Shown: positions 42,252 to 52,211, counted from the stretch's first letter. The stretch is DNA of 55,968 nt from an uncultured Lachnospiraceae bacterium (GCA_910583895.1 CAJTYJ010000023.1:1-55968); one strand, 5' to 3'. Made by a program: numbers and translations. The notes: generated from the letters alone by a model not told the origin.

Positions 42252-44885
42252 CTATTCTCCAAGCTGAACCAGCCGTTCTTTCACCTGATTCATCATCTGT
42301 GTGTATTTTTCCAGCTTCGCCTTCTCTTCCTCAATCTTGGAAGCCGGCGCCTTGCTTACAAATTTTTCATTGTTCAGCATACCGTTGACCCTGGCAAGCT
42401 CTTTTTCCAGACGGTTTTCTTCCTTCTTCAGGCGTTCCTTTTCCTTCGCAATATCCAAAAGCTCGGAAAGAGGCATATAGATGGCCGCCTCCGGAATCAG
42501 GGCAGACACTGCATTCTCATCAATACCGGTCTTGTCTTTTTGGACCACAACCTCCGACGCAAAACCAAGGGCTGCAAAAAAGCGTTTTCCTTCGGTAAAA
42601 ATCTTCTGTACTTTCGGACTTTCCGAAACCACGAAAACCGTTGCTTTCTTGCTGTTTGGCACGTTCATATCTGTCCGTACACCGCGGATTCCCCGCACTG
42701 CCTCCTTGATGATCCCCACGGCTTCTTCCTCTTCTGCAAAGTTCCACTCTGCCTGATATTCCGGCCAGGAAGAGATCATGATGGATTCTTCCCCGGACAG
42801 ATTGCAGAAAATCTCTTCGGTAAGGAAAGGCATGTAAGGATGCAGCATCTTCAGAGCGTTGATCAGCACCTGTTTTAAGGTCCAAAGAGCCGCCGTCCGG
42901 GAAGCGTCTTCCTTGTCCCACAGGCGGGGCTTCACCATCTCGATATACCAGTCACAGAACTCATCCCAGATAAAATCGTAGATCTTCTGTACAGCAATCC
43001 CCAGCTCAAAACTGTCCATATTGGCAGTCACTTCTTTTGCAAGGCTGTTGACTCTGGACAGGATCCACTTATCCTCTGCCCGAAGATCGCCCGGGTCAGC
43101 CTTTGTCACTTTCTCGTCTCCCAGGTTCATCATGATAAAGCGGGACGCATTCCACACCTTGTTTGCAAAATTGCGGCTGGCTTTCACCCGGTCCATCAAA
43201 AAGCGCATATCGTTGCCCGGGGCGTTGCCGGTCACCAGAGTAAGTCTCAGGGCATCCGCACCATACTCGCTGATGATCTCCAAAGGATCGATGCCGTTTC
43301 CCAAAGATTTGCTCATCTTGCGTCCCTGGGAATCCCGGACAAGTCCATGAATCAGCACATGATGGAAAGGACTCTTACCAGTCTGCTCATATCCGGAAAA
43401 TACCATACGGATAACCCAGAAAAAGATAATGTCGTACCCGGTCACCAGCACATCCGTAGGATAAAAATACTCCAGGTCTTCCGTCTTTTGGGGCCATCCC
43501 AGAGTGGAGAACGGCCAGAGAGCCGAGGAAAACCACGTATCCAGCGTATCCTCATCCTGCGTCAAATGGGTACAGCCGCACTTGGGACAGACAGCCGGTG
43601 CCTCCTTTGCCACTACGATCTCCCCGCAGTCATCGCAATAATAGGCCGGAATCCGATGGCCCCACCAGAGCTGACGGGAGATACACCAGTCGCGTATATT
43701 TTCCAGCCAGTGCAGATAAATCTTGTCAAAACGCTCCGGTACAAAGGTCAGTTCGCCGTTTTTGACCGCCTCCATGGCTGGCTTTGCCAGCTCCTCCATC
43801 TTCACAAACCACTGCTGCTTGATCATGGGCTCCACTGTGGTTCTGCAGCGGTCATGGGTTCCAACACTGTGGGCATGATCCTCCACTTTGACCAACAGTC
43901 CCTGTTCCTCTAAATCTTTGACGATGACTTTCCGCGCTTCGTAGCGGTCCATACCCTCGTATTTTCCGGGACAGCAAATCGTCGCGTCGTCGTTCATGAT
44001 GTTGATCTTCGGAAGATCGTGGCGCTTCCCAACCTCAAAGTCATTGGGATCATGGGCGGGGGTGATCTTGACGCATCCGGTTCCAAACTCTTTGTCCACA
44101 TAAGGATCTGCCACCACCGGAATCTCCCGGTTCGTCAGGGGAAGCTTCAGCGTCTTTCCGATCAGATGCTGATAGCGTTCATCCTCCGGATTTACTGCCA
44201 CTGCCGTGTCGCCCAGCATGGTCTCCGGGCGGGTGGTGGCGATCATCACATGGCCGCTGCCGTCTGCGATGGGATAATTGATATACCAGAAGTGCCCTGC
44301 CTGATCCTCATGTTCCACCTCCGCGTCGGAGATAGATGTCTGGCACACCGGGCACCAGTTGATGATCCGGGACCCTTTGTAGATATAGCCCTTTTCATAC
44401 AGGCGGATGAACACTTCCAGCACTGCCTCCGAACAGCCCTCGTCCATGGTAAAACGCTCCCGGTCCCAGTCGCAGGAGGAACCCAGCTTCTTTAACTGGT
44501 TGATGATGGCCCCGCCATACTCCTCTTTCCACTGCCAGGCCCGTTTTAAAAAGCCTTCCCTTCCAAGTTCCTGTTTGTCGATGCCCTCTTCCCGAAGCTG
44601 ATTTGTCACCTTCACCTCTGTAGAGATGGAAGCATGGTCTGTCCCCGGAACCCAAAGGGCATTGTATCCCTGCATCCGCTTATAACGGATCAGAATATCC
44701 TGCAGCGTCTCATCCAGAGCGTGTCCCATATGAAGTTTTCCCGTTACGTTTGGCGGCGGAATCACAATGGTGAATGGTTTCTTTGTCTTGTCCACCTTCG
44801 CGTGAAAATACTTTCTGCCCATCCACTTTTGATAGGTGCACTCCTCAATCGCGCCCGGATCATACGTTTTTGCCAGTTCTTTCAT
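42252..44885 (-). CDS. valS: Valyl-tRNA synthetase
   Basis: 877 residues, class I. HIGH-type motif is PPPNVTGKLHMGHALDETLQD and the KMSKS motif is GRKMSKSLGNGIDP. The CP1 editing domain includes MIATTRPETMLGDTAVAVNPEDERY, and a C-terminal coiled coil (ELLDIAKEKERLKKEENRLEKELARV) is the ValS tRNA arm. It charges tRNA-Val and edits threonine. The T-box leader at 46720-47009 lies upstream of the cotH-type gene, so valS is probably controlled by uncharged tRNA-Val from 1.8 kb away. Confidence 0.98.
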   Translation of the reverse strand: MKELAKTYDPGAIEECTYQKWMGRKYFHAKVDKTKKPFTIVIPPPNVTGKLHMGHALDETLQDILIRYKRMQGYNALWVPGTDHASISTEVKVTNQLREEGIDKQELGREGFLKRAWQWKEEYGGAIINQLKKLGSSCDWDRERFTMDEGCSEAVLEVFIRLYEKGYIYKGSRIINWCPVCQTSISDAEVEHEDQAGHFWYINYPIADGSGHVMIATTRPETMLGDTAVAVNPEDERYQHLIGKTLKLPLTNREIPVVADPYVDKEFGTGCVKITPAHDPNDFEVGKRHDLPKINIMNDDATICCPGKYEGMDRYEARKVIVKDLEEQGLLVKVEDHAHSVGTHDRCRTTVEPMIKQQWFVKMEELAKPAMEAVKNGELTFVPERFDKIYLHWLENIRDWCISRQLWWGHRIPAYYCDDCGEIVVAKEAPAVCPKCGCTHLTQDEDTLDTWFSSALWPFSTLGWPQKTEDLEYFYPTDVLVTGYDIIFFWVIRMVFSGYEQTGKSPFHHVLIHGLVRDSQGRKMSKSLGNGIDPLEIISEYGADALRLTLVTGNAPGNDMRFLMDRVKASRNFANKVWNASRFIMMNLGDEKVTKADPGDLRAEDKWILSRVNSLAKEVTANMDSFELGIAVQKIYDFIWDEFCDWYIEMVKPRLWDKEDASRTAALWTLKQVLINALKMLHPYMPFLTEEIFCNLSGEESIMISSWPEYQAEWNFAEEEEAVGIIKEAVRGIRGVRTDMNVPNSKKATVFVVSESPKVQKIFTEGKRFFAALGFASEVVVQKDKTGIDENAVSALIPEAAIYMPLSELLDIAKEKERLKKEENRLEKELARVNGMLNNEKFVSKAPASKIEEEKAKLEKYTQMMNQVKERLVQLGE

Positions 44886-44907
44886 AAATCAATGTCCTCT
44901 CTTTTTA

Positions 44908-46662
44908 TCATTCTGTAATCAACTGTATCTTAAGCTCGCCGGCCGTGTACCGGTCATCCAGGAGAAGCTGTGCAGACCTTACTTCCTCTCCATTGACGAG
45001 CCATCCATAAAAGTCCTGTCCCTTCTGAGGCTCTGCCACAAGCGTCAGGGGATAATTGTGATAATAGATCCCTGTGTAGTCCTTCTGCCCTTCTATATAG
45101 ACCTGGCTGAAGGCTACATGAATCCCCTCCGGCACCTCTATCTTCAGTGTATAAGGATTTTCTGCTCCCAGGTGCCTTTGAAGTCCCTCGCGCATCACAG
45201 CCCCGCTGTCTGCGGCTGTGGTCTTTAACTCCTCGACCGCCTCCTGCTGTATACGCCTTTGTTCCTCTGTATAATAAAGTCCCATGGAATGTTCAAGTTT
45301 TTGATCCTCCTCTTCAATAATCTGAAGAATCTGCTCCTGGGTGTAGACAGTGGCAGTCAGATCACAGATCAAGTTGACAAACTGCGTTCGGTATTTATCC
45401 GACTGCATCAAAAGCGAGAAGGCGTCTGCCACATCCTCCGGCGGATCCTCCATCAAGTAATCAAAAGCCTGATAGATGCCTTCCTTGTCCGGATCCTGAA
45501 GGACCGTGTCCAGATCATACAGCAGAAAGCGGATCCGCTCGTCTCCGTAGGCGCTCACACTGTCTTTTTTGCATCGGAATGACAGGTAATTATTGTAAGG
45601 CCAGTCCAGATTATTCAGCATAATATTCATGGCATAATACCGGAGCATGTCCGTAAGATCTACAGACTGCTCTAGCTTCTCCTGGCGCTCGGGATCGTTC
45701 AGATCCCCATGCAGCCTTCCATAGTAGCCGCCGAAGCGGGAGCTGTAGCTCTCTTCCTGCTGAAACTTTTCCACATCCTGCTCCCGGGCTCCCAGAGCCT
45801 GAGCAATGTTATACCGGGTGTATTTTTCCTGAAGCTGAATAATCCCGTAATATTTCCCATTGAGAAAAAGAATTCCGGGCCTTGCCCCGGCACAGATCAT
45901 GCCGGCTTCCTTTGCCAGGCGGCTCACCACGTTCCAGCGGATCATGGTGCCGTTGTGATCGTTGCCCCCGTTTCGAAGCACCAGGCGGTTGTAAGACTGA
46001 CCAGTCTGATTTCCGCCCATATCGGTATCAAAAAAATCATAATCAAAGGATGTATGATCCGGGTCGTACTCCCTGCCGCTGATTAATTTGATGCTTTTTT
46101 GCGCAAAGCTTCTAGAAGCGTTGCCTGAGACGGCAATCCCTGTCCCCTGAGCCAGCATCCTGCGTCCGTCTGCCTCGTAAAATTCAATATAAGCGGGACG
46201 GTCCCACTCTCCGTTCTCCCCTTTTTCTTTCCAGTTGGACAAGATTCCGGTCTCTTCCCCATACAGGACCTCGGGGTCCGCCGAAAGAGAAACCACCATC
46301 GTGTCAAACAGCCTGGATACCCCTTCCCCCACAAAATAGGTCTGGGTTTTGATCTCCCCCAGCTGTTCTCCGTAGGCCAGAGCTGCCTTTACCACCGTCA
46401 CCCGCTCAGGAAGTCCCGCCTCTATGGGAATCGGAGCCTCGTAGACCGGAGACTGAAGTGTTGGGTCGCTGCCGTCCAGGGTATAGTGAATCACCCCTCC
46501 GAAAAAACCGCCTTTTAGCACCAGCTCAAAAGCTTCCTCCTGAAAGGCTTCCTCACTGGAAAAACGGACAGAAGATTCCCGCACCAGCTTTTGAAGAACC
46601 ACCAGCATAAAAGCTGCTAAAAGCAGCACCTTTCCAGCAGCAATCAGATATTTATATCGCAA
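44908..46662 (-). CDS. CotH-type kinase family protein
   Basis: 584 residues. A signal anchor is at about 5-25, followed by a chitobiase/FN3-like unit (about 45-115, GVIHYTLDGSDPTLQSPVYEAPIPIEAG). The CotH kinase domain spans about 125-480, with IAVSGNASRSFAQKSIKLISG, YNRLVLRNGGNDHNGTMIRW, PGILFLNGKYYGIIQLQEKYTRYNI, NNLDWPYNNYLSF and LLYDLDTVLQD. The final part is a beta-rich repeat domain. CotH proteins are atypical kinases of spore coats, and related surface proteins with this build are common in clostridia. The gene sits between the T-box terminator and valS, which is unusual. Confidence 0.92.
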   Translation of the reverse strand: MRYKYLIAAGKVLLLAAFMLVVLQKLVRESSVRFSSEEAFQEEAFELVLKGGFFGGVIHYTLDGSDPTLQSPVYEAPIPIEAGLPERVTVVKAALAYGEQLGEIKTQTYFVGEGVSRLFDTMVVSLSADPEVLYGEETGILSNWKEKGENGEWDRPAYIEFYEADGRRMLAQGTGIAVSGNASRSFAQKSIKLISGREYDPDHTSFDYDFFDTDMGGNQTGQSYNRLVLRNGGNDHNGTMIRWNVVSRLAKEAGMICAGARPGILFLNGKYYGIIQLQEKYTRYNIAQALGAREQDVEKFQQEESYSSRFGGYYGRLHGDLNDPERQEKLEQSVDLTDMLRYYAMNIMLNNLDWPYNNYLSFRCKKDSVSAYGDERIRFLLYDLDTVLQDPDKEGIYQAFDYLMEDPPEDVADAFSLLMQSDKYRTQFVNLICDLTATVYTQEQILQIIEEEDQKLEHSMGLYYTEEQRRIQQEAVEELKTTAADSGAVMREGLQRHLGAENPYTLKIEVPEGIHVAFSQVYIEGQKDYTGIYYHNYPLTLVAEPQKGQDFYGWLVNGEEVRSAQLLLDDRYTAGELKIQLITE

Positions 46663-46719
46663 ACTAACTCCTTTTCTGTGCTCCGCATTTCCGATTCATC
46701 GACCATACCAGAGAAGATC

Positions 46720-46986
46720 AAAAAAGCCCTCTGCACGGAATCTGTGCAAAGGGCGACGAATCGCGGTACCACCTTTGTTCGTATGACATTCATACCTCAT
46801 TCTCCTTAACGCGGATTCCACGGAAACACTTACTCCTTCTTCCTCTTCAGTGTCTCGGCTCCAAAGCCACCTTCCGCAGTCCTTTTTTCTGAAGCCCTCT
46901 TCCAGCCGCCGGAGGACTCTCTCTGTCAGCAGAATCTGCGTACTCTTCTTCTTCTTCGCCTTTCTTTTTATTCCTAACTCAGTCTA
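46720..46986 (-). ncRNA. T-box leader (probable tRNA-Val sensing)
   Basis: The minus strand contains the T-box signature AAAGGTGGTACCGCG (46776-46762). It is followed by a terminator, GCCCTTTGCAC...GTGCAGAGGGCTTTTTT (46754-46720). Upstream features of stem I are present, including GAGTACG, ACAGAGAGAG and GGAAGGTGGCTTTGGAGCC. A GTG triplet at 46870-46868 is a possible valine specifier, but I have not modelled the stem. The downstream genes are cotH-type, valS and folC. Transcription read-through would be induced when tRNA-Val is uncharged. Confidence 0.92.
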
Positions 46987-47009
46987 AACGCTGAGACCGG
47001 CTTTGTCAA
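46981..47009 (-). promoter_or_regulatory. Promoter of the T-box operon
   Basis: On the minus strand TTGACA (47009-47004) and TAGACT (46986-46981) are separated by exactly 17 bases, just before the T-box leader. Confidence 0.75.
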
Positions 47010-47025
47010 GGGGCATTTCTTTGAA

Positions 47026-49392
47026 TCAGGATTTTTTCATTGTATCCACCACGGTCATCTTCCGAACCTGCCTTGTCGGGCCTGCCAAAGCCATGCACGC
47101 CGAAACTGCCATGACAGCCACAATCACCAGCAGTTCCCAGAGCGGAACGCTCCAGGCATCCCCCCACCTGGAAGTCACCAGCCGCCGGAACAAAAAACGA
47201 TTCAGCGGAATTCCCGCTGCGCAGCCAAAGAAAACACCAAAGACCGCATAGGTCATGGTCTCGCTGACCACCATCCTGGTCAGTTGTTCTGTGCTCATCC
47301 CGATGGCCCGCATGATGCCATATTCTTTTCTCCGCGCCGATACACTCATGGCAACGCTGTTGATCATATTAAAAAATCCGATCAGAGCGATCACTGCCAG
47401 GAACCCGTACAAGAATACAGACATGGAGTAACTGGCCCCCCTGGCCTCCTGGTTTCTGACACGCCTGTCTGAAAATACAACGCCCCTCCCACATGCCTGC
47501 TCCACTGCTCTGTGTATCTCCTGTACCTGTGCATCGGTGGTATCGCGCCGAAGCTGAATGTCAAGAACAGCATAACCCGACTCACCGGTCAGTTCCCGGA
47601 AGAAGGCTTCGGAACAGATCAGCATCCCTGTGCTTTGGCCTGTACCTTCATCCAGTCCGTAATTGTAAGGGACATCCCCCAAAACCCCGGTCACCAGCAC
47701 CTCCCGCTCTTTATTGTCCGTTAAAATTTTCACAACCCTGCCGGATTCCAGCGTGCTTCCAGTCCGGAACGCCGAGACAACGCCCCGGCCATCCACTGCA
47801 TCCTGGAGACTCCCCTCCATCCGTGCATCTTCCGCCCATTGAAACTGCTGCACGTCATAAGAGAGCAGAAGGAACGGGCTTCCATCTTCCGCCAGGGTAA
47901 GCTCTGCGAGGCTCCGCCCGAATACACGCTTCACTCCCGGGTATTCCTCAAGCACTCCGGCAAGTTCCAGGGGAATCGAGTTCTCCAAATCTTCCCCGCA
48001 GACATACAGATCCGGCGCTGACGGACGCAGGGGCGTGATCGCATGATGCATAAAATCTATCGCCGTGCTGAAGGCAAGAAATAAAATAATACTGAATGCA
48101 AAGGACCCTGTCACAAGGAAAAAATTCTTTTTGCTGCCGGAGGCATGATGGATTCCCAGCGCCGTGTCTACTTTGAAAAGCCTTGTATTCGCCATCTTTC
48201 TCACCGCCTGCACCGTTTTTGCATTCCCGGATACGGCCGTCAGCGCAGAGACTTTGGAGGCCCGTCTTGCAGGAGCGCCGGCGGCCAGCAGTACGGTGAT
48301 CATCCCGGTCCCGGCTCCTGCGACAATTCCCGGCCAGCTGATTCCAAGTACCAGAAAACCTTCAAACAGCCCCGGACTCAGAAAATACAGCATTCCGCAC
48401 AAGATCCATACCAGAACCGTGCCCGCAGCCACGCCCGCCGGGACCGCCGTCTTACACCAGCCAAGCGCTTCCCTTCTTACCAGTCTTATGACCTGTCCCC
48501 TGGTGGCTCCGAGGCAGCGCATCATCCCGAAAAATTCCGTACGCCTTGCAACATCGCTGTTCATGCTGGCAGTGATCATAAAAATCCCTGCAATCATCAC
48601 CAGTACAGCCAGCACAGCGGCCACAAGGTAAAGCATCATCAGATAAGAATCCCTGCTCTGGAACATCAGCATAAGAACTTTTGCATTCTGCCGCACCTGA
48701 TCCGGCGACAGCCCGAACTGGCCGCTGATCTCACGGATCGCCCCCTGAATATTGCAAAACCGTCTGAACTGTACAAAGCAGAGTTCCTCCTGCGACACCT
48801 CTGTCGCTTCTATATGAAGTGCCGAGAATCCTTCCATGTTAAGAAAAAGGCAGAATGCGTCCAGTTCCGCCATCAGCGCCGTATTTTTTGCAATCCCGGT
48901 AACCTTCAGCTGTCTGCTGCCTCCATGGGGCAGTGTCAGCCGGATGGTGTCACCGATCTGTATCCCCAGACGAGTTTGGATATTTTCGTTGATTACCGCT
49001 TCTTCGGCCGTCCCCGGAAACAGGCCTTCCATGACTTCGCTGTCCGGATGCATCTGCTGAAATGCCTCATCAAATCCGCAGATCCCGGTCTCAACCCCTT
49101 CGATCTGATATCCGTCCTCCAGATGATAATTCAAAGACCGGTATCCGGCAGCCGCCTTCACCTCCGGACGGGCCCTCAAAAGCGCCTCCTGCTCAGAGTC
49201 CAGCACAAATGCCGCATGCCAGCTCCCATCTGTTCTGACCGCCTGTATCATCTGGGAACGTATCTCCATATCTGCCATGCCGAAGATCGCCGTCACCAGA
49301 AATACGGACATTGCAATGCACAGTCTGGTCATCCGATTCTGTCCCCTGTGCTGTTTTGCCGAGATTTTGACCAGATCCAGATAATGCTTCAT
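47026..49392 (-). CDS. FtsX-like ABC transporter permease
   Basis: 788 residues with an N-terminal membrane segment (RLCIAMSVFLVTAIFGMADM) and two FtsX-type permease blocks. The first is around 250-385 (MMLYLVAAVLAVLVMIAGIFMITASMNSDVARRTEFFGMMRCLGATRGQVI). The second runs from about 665 to the end (SVFLYGFLAVIALIGFFNMINSVAMSVSARRKEYGIMRAIGMS). Large extracytoplasmic domains lie between them. The start overlaps the ATPase stop as ATGA. With the ATPase, kinase and regulator it fits a BceAB/MacB-like envelope-stress or peptide-resistance system; the substrate is unknown. Confidence 0.93.
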   Translation of the reverse strand: MKHYLDLVKISAKQHRGQNRMTRLCIAMSVFLVTAIFGMADMEIRSQMIQAVRTDGSWHAAFVLDSEQEALLRARPEVKAAAGYRSLNYHLEDGYQIEGVETGICGFDEAFQQMHPDSEVMEGLFPGTAEEAVINENIQTRLGIQIGDTIRLTLPHGGSRQLKVTGIAKNTALMAELDAFCLFLNMEGFSALHIEATEVSQEELCFVQFRRFCNIQGAIREISGQFGLSPDQVRQNAKVLMLMFQSRDSYLMMLYLVAAVLAVLVMIAGIFMITASMNSDVARRTEFFGMMRCLGATRGQVIRLVRREALGWCKTAVPAGVAAGTVLVWILCGMLYFLSPGLFEGFLVLGISWPGIVAGAGTGMITVLLAAGAPARRASKVSALTAVSGNAKTVQAVRKMANTRLFKVDTALGIHHASGSKKNFFLVTGSFAFSIILFLAFSTAIDFMHHAITPLRPSAPDLYVCGEDLENSIPLELAGVLEEYPGVKRVFGRSLAELTLAEDGSPFLLLSYDVQQFQWAEDARMEGSLQDAVDGRGVVSAFRTGSTLESGRVVKILTDNKEREVLVTGVLGDVPYNYGLDEGTGQSTGMLICSEAFFRELTGESGYAVLDIQLRRDTTDAQVQEIHRAVEQACGRGVVFSDRRVRNQEARGASYSMSVFLYGFLAVIALIGFFNMINSVAMSVSARRKEYGIMRAIGMSTEQLTRMVVSETMTYAVFGVFFGCAAGIPLNRFLFRRLVTSRWGDAWSVPLWELLVIVAVMAVSACMALAGPTRQVRKMTVVDTMKKS

Positions 49393-50072
49393 GCCTCTGC
49401 ACCTCCCAGCTCCATGAAATTCCCGTCTGTAACCCGGAATACCCGGTCTGCTGACGCGGTCAGATCCCTGTTGTGAGTGATCATCAGGACTGTCTGCTGA
49501 TAATGCCTGGACGCCCTGTACAGAAGATCCATCACATCCTGGCTGCTTTTAGAATCCAGATTTCCGGTCGGTTCATCGGCCAGAACCAGTGCCGGGTGCG
49601 TAATGAGCGCCCGTCCGATGGCCACCCGCTGCTGCTGTCCGCCGGAGAGCTGGCCCGGCAGATGCCTGCGCCGGTCTTTGAGTCCAAGCACCTCCAGCAT
49701 CTCCTCCAACCGCTCCCGGTCCGGCTTCCTGTAGTCCAGAAGAAGCGGAAACGTCATATTCTGCTCCACATTAAGCTCCGGGATCAGATGAAAGGCCTGG
49801 AAGATAAAACCAATATTCTGCCGGCGAAAAATGGTCCGCTCATTCTCCCCCATGGCAAACAGATCCCTCCCGCTTATGAATACTTTCCCGCTCCCTGCCT
49901 CATCCAGCCCGCCAATGCAGTGCAAAAGCGTGCTTTTTCCGGAGCCGGATGCCCCCACCACGGCGCCGAATTCTCCTTTTTGCATGGAAAAAGAGACCTT
50001 CTTTAATGCTTCCACCCGGGCCTCTCCCGTCCCATAGACCTTACTCAGGTTTTCTACTTTTAACAGTTCCAT
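49389..50072 (-). CDS. ABC transporter ATP-binding protein (LolD/MacB type)
   Basis: 227 residues. Walker A is VVGASGSGKSTLLHCIGGLD, the Q-loop lies in RRQNIGFIFQAFHLIPELNV, the signature is LSGGQQQRVAIGRALITHPALVLADEPTGNLDS and the H-loop is MITHNRDL. It drives the FtsX-like permease immediately downstream. The unit is separated from the kinase gene by 177 bases that contain two copies of the same palindrome found before the regulator gene. Confidence 0.97.
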   Translation of the reverse strand: MELLKVENLSKVYGTGEARVEALKKVSFSMQKGEFGAVVGASGSGKSTLLHCIGGLDEAGSGKVFISGRDLFAMGENERTIFRRQNIGFIFQAFHLIPELNVEQNMTFPLLLDYRKPDRERLEEMLEVLGLKDRRRHLPGQLSGGQQQRVAIGRALITHPALVLADEPTGNLDSKSSQDVMDLLYRASRHYQQTVLMITHNRDLTASADRVFRVTDGNFMELGGAEA

Positions 50073-50226
50073 CTGTCATGTCCTGCCTTTCTGTATGATG
50101 TTTCGCCCTGACCGGGCTTTTTGTCGGATGACGTTTCCTGCGCTGATTCCGGCCGCGTACAGGCCAGGAATCCATCCTGCAAAAACCACGCGCAGGATCC
50201 CGACATAACTACCTTATCATCTGAGC

Positions 50227-50264
50227 CTTACATTTTTGTGAATGCTCTCTTACAGATCTGTAAG
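50227..50264 (-). promoter_or_regulatory. Pair of response-regulator operator candidates before the ABC genes
   Basis: CTTACAGATCTGTAAG (50249-50264) is a perfect palindrome and overlaps the stop codon of the kinase gene. A second, imperfect copy, CTTACATTTTTGTGAA (50227-50242), starts 22 bases away, two helical turns. The same CTTACA-N4-TGTAAG element lies at 52240-52255 before the regulator gene. Confidence 0.75.
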
Positions 50265-51485
50265 AAAGGACATATGAAAGATGCTTCCCTCTCCCGGGCT
50301 GCTTTCCACAGACAGATTTCCTCCCTGGCCTTCCAGGATTGTTTTGGCCAGGGAAAGCCCAAGGCCTGCTCCCTGCCGGTCGCTGGATGTACTGCTTCGA
50401 TAGAACTGCTTGAAAATATGATGGATGTCCTCTTCTGCGATCCCACACCCGTTGTCCGCCACAGACAGACGAAATATTCCCGGAGTCTGTTCCCAGGATA
50501 TACAGATGATTCCTCCCGCCTTTGTGTGGTCCAGAGCATTTTTTACAAGATTGCCGATGGCCTCTTTGGTCCATTCCGGGTCGCATTTCATGGTCTTCTC
50601 CTTTGACCCCTCTGTCAGAATCTTCTTGTCTTCCCGTTCTGCGCGTTCCTTAAGGTCACCCACCGCCTTTTCCACAAGCTTTGAAACCTGGCACCTCTTT
50701 TTTTCAAAAACAATCGTCCCCGTATCCAGACGTGCCATTTTTAAAAGGGACTGGATCAGCTGCTCCATCCGATCCACGGACTGCAAGGACTTCCGGGAAA
50801 ATTTACACACAATCTCTTCCTGCCCTGGTTCTTCCAGGATAATCTCCATATACATGCTCAGTGCCGCCAGAGGCGTCTTCAGCTGGTGGGAAATATTGGA
50901 TATCATATTTCTTAAAAATATTTTTGCCCTGTGTTCCATCTCACTTCTGGCCTGCAAAGACAGGGCAAGCTGCTCGATGCTCCCGAACAGCTGATAAAGC
51001 GCCCCGGTCTGCCCGACCGGCAGACGCTTCTCAAACTGGTTCCGGGCATATGCTGAGACCACCTGTTTTGCCTCTTCATAAACACATTCCCGGCGCCGGA
51101 AAAAAAGCGCAGCCCCTCCCAAGATCACGGCGGCAGACAAAATCCCTGCTGACACCACACAAAAAAGAAACAGAGCAGACGTCTCCGTAAAAATCAGCCA
51201 AAACCAGCCTGAGGTCTGCTCTGTATGCCCTGTCATGTGAAGCAATTTGATTCCTTCTTCCGTTATTTCTTTCTGGTTCCAGACCGAGGCCACCACAGTC
51301 GGCGGTATCTCCTGCTTCAGCAGGTACGATACAGCCGCAAGATCCCGCTCTGCAAGAAATCTTTGAAGCTCCCGCACCTGAAGAAGGCCGATAAGTCCCA
51401 GAAGTCCGGTCTGCAGCATAAGCACCCCCGCAAGAAATCCAAAAAATCTTCGTGTCTGTCTTTCGTACAGAAACTTCAAATCCAT
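50250..51485 (-). CDS. Two-component sensor histidine kinase
   Basis: The ATG at 51485 overlaps the regulator stop as TGATG, with GGAAGGAG just upstream, and gives 411 residues. TM segments lie at about 12-37 and 85-125, with an extracytoplasmic loop of about 60 residues. HisKA carries NMISNISHQLKTPLAALSMYM with the phosphorylated histidine. HATPase_c shows IGNLVKNALDHTKAGG (N box), VADNGCGIAEEDIHHIF (G1) and GAGLGLSLAKTILEGQGG (G2). It probably senses envelope stress or a peptide substrate of the neighbouring ABC transporter. Confidence 0.94.
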   Translation of the reverse strand: MDLKFLYERQTRRFFGFLAGVLMLQTGLLGLIGLLQVRELQRFLAERDLAAVSYLLKQEIPPTVVASVWNQKEITEEGIKLLHMTGHTEQTSGWFWLIFTETSALFLFCVVSAGILSAAVILGGAALFFRRRECVYEEAKQVVSAYARNQFEKRLPVGQTGALYQLFGSIEQLALSLQARSEMEHRAKIFLRNMISNISHQLKTPLAALSMYMEIILEEPGQEEIVCKFSRKSLQSVDRMEQLIQSLLKMARLDTGTIVFEKKRCQVSKLVEKAVGDLKERAEREDKKILTEGSKEKTMKCDPEWTKEAIGNLVKNALDHTKAGGIICISWEQTPGIFRLSVADNGCGIAEEDIHHIFKQFYRSSTSSDRQGAGLGLSLAKTILEGQGGNLSVESSPGEGSIFHMSFLTDL

Positions 51486-52171
51486 CACTCCTTCCACTGA
51501 TAGCCAAATCCCCGGACGGTCTTTAAATGCTCCGGCCGGGAGGGGTCGTTCTCCAGCTTCTCCCTGAGGCGGCGGACATATACGGACAGCGTATTGTCAT
51601 CTACAAAATTCCCGCATCCGTCCCACAGCCGGTCCAAGATCACACTTCGCGGAAGCACCCGGCCGCTGTTTTGAAGCAGCAGACACAAAAGCCGGTACTC
51701 TGACCCGGTCAGTTCCAGCGGTTTGCCTTCTAAGGTCACTTTCCCTTCTGCATAATTGATCCGTAAATTTCCCGAACACAGAATATTTCCGCCGGCATTC
51801 TCACGGTCACAGCGGCGCAGAATCGCCCGGATACGGGAACACAGCTCCCCCAGCTTAAACGGCTTCGTGATATAATCGTCCCCTCCGCAGTCCAGTCCGC
51901 GGATCACACTGGTCTCTTCGTCCGAGGCGGTTAAAAAGATGATCGGAACCTGGCTGCCGGATCTTCGAAGCCGCTCACACAGAGTAAATCCATTGCCGTC
52001 CGGCAGCGTCACATCAAAAAGAAGGAGGTCAAAGCCGGTGCTTCCTTCCACCAGCTTTTCTGCCTCCTTAATCGTCCTTGCCACCACGATGTCAAATCCC
52101 TGTCTCTCCAGCCCATAGGTCAGGCCGTCGATCAGGCTGATATCGTCTTCCAAAAGCAACAGTTTATGCAA
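51485..52171 (-). CDS. OmpR-family response regulator
   Basis: I choose the TTG start at 52171 (product MHKLLLLEDDISLIDG, 228 residues), with GGAGG seven bases upstream. A longer frame starting at 52213 would begin on the -10 box, so it is rejected. The receiver domain has acidic pocket residues in LLEDD, the phosphorylated aspartate in DLLLFDVTLPDGNGF and lysine in DDYITKPFKLGEL. The winged-helix output domain has LTGSEYRLLCLLLQNSGRVLPRSVI and the C-terminal RRLREKLENDPSRPEHLKTVRGFGYQW. It likely binds the CTTACA-N4-TGTAAG palindromes. Confidence 0.95.
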   Translation of the reverse strand: MHKLLLLEDDISLIDGLTYGLERQGFDIVVARTIKEAEKLVEGSTGFDLLLFDVTLPDGNGFTLCERLRRSGSQVPIIFLTASDEETSVIRGLDCGGDDYITKPFKLGELCSRIRAILRRCDRENAGGNILCSGNLRINYAEGKVTLEGKPLELTGSEYRLLCLLLQNSGRVLPRSVILDRLWDGCGNFVDDNTLSVYVRRLREKLENDPSRPEHLKTVRGFGYQWKE

Positions 52172-52211
52172 ATCATGCACCTCCATCCCTCGTGTCATGC
52201 TCTTTTTATCC

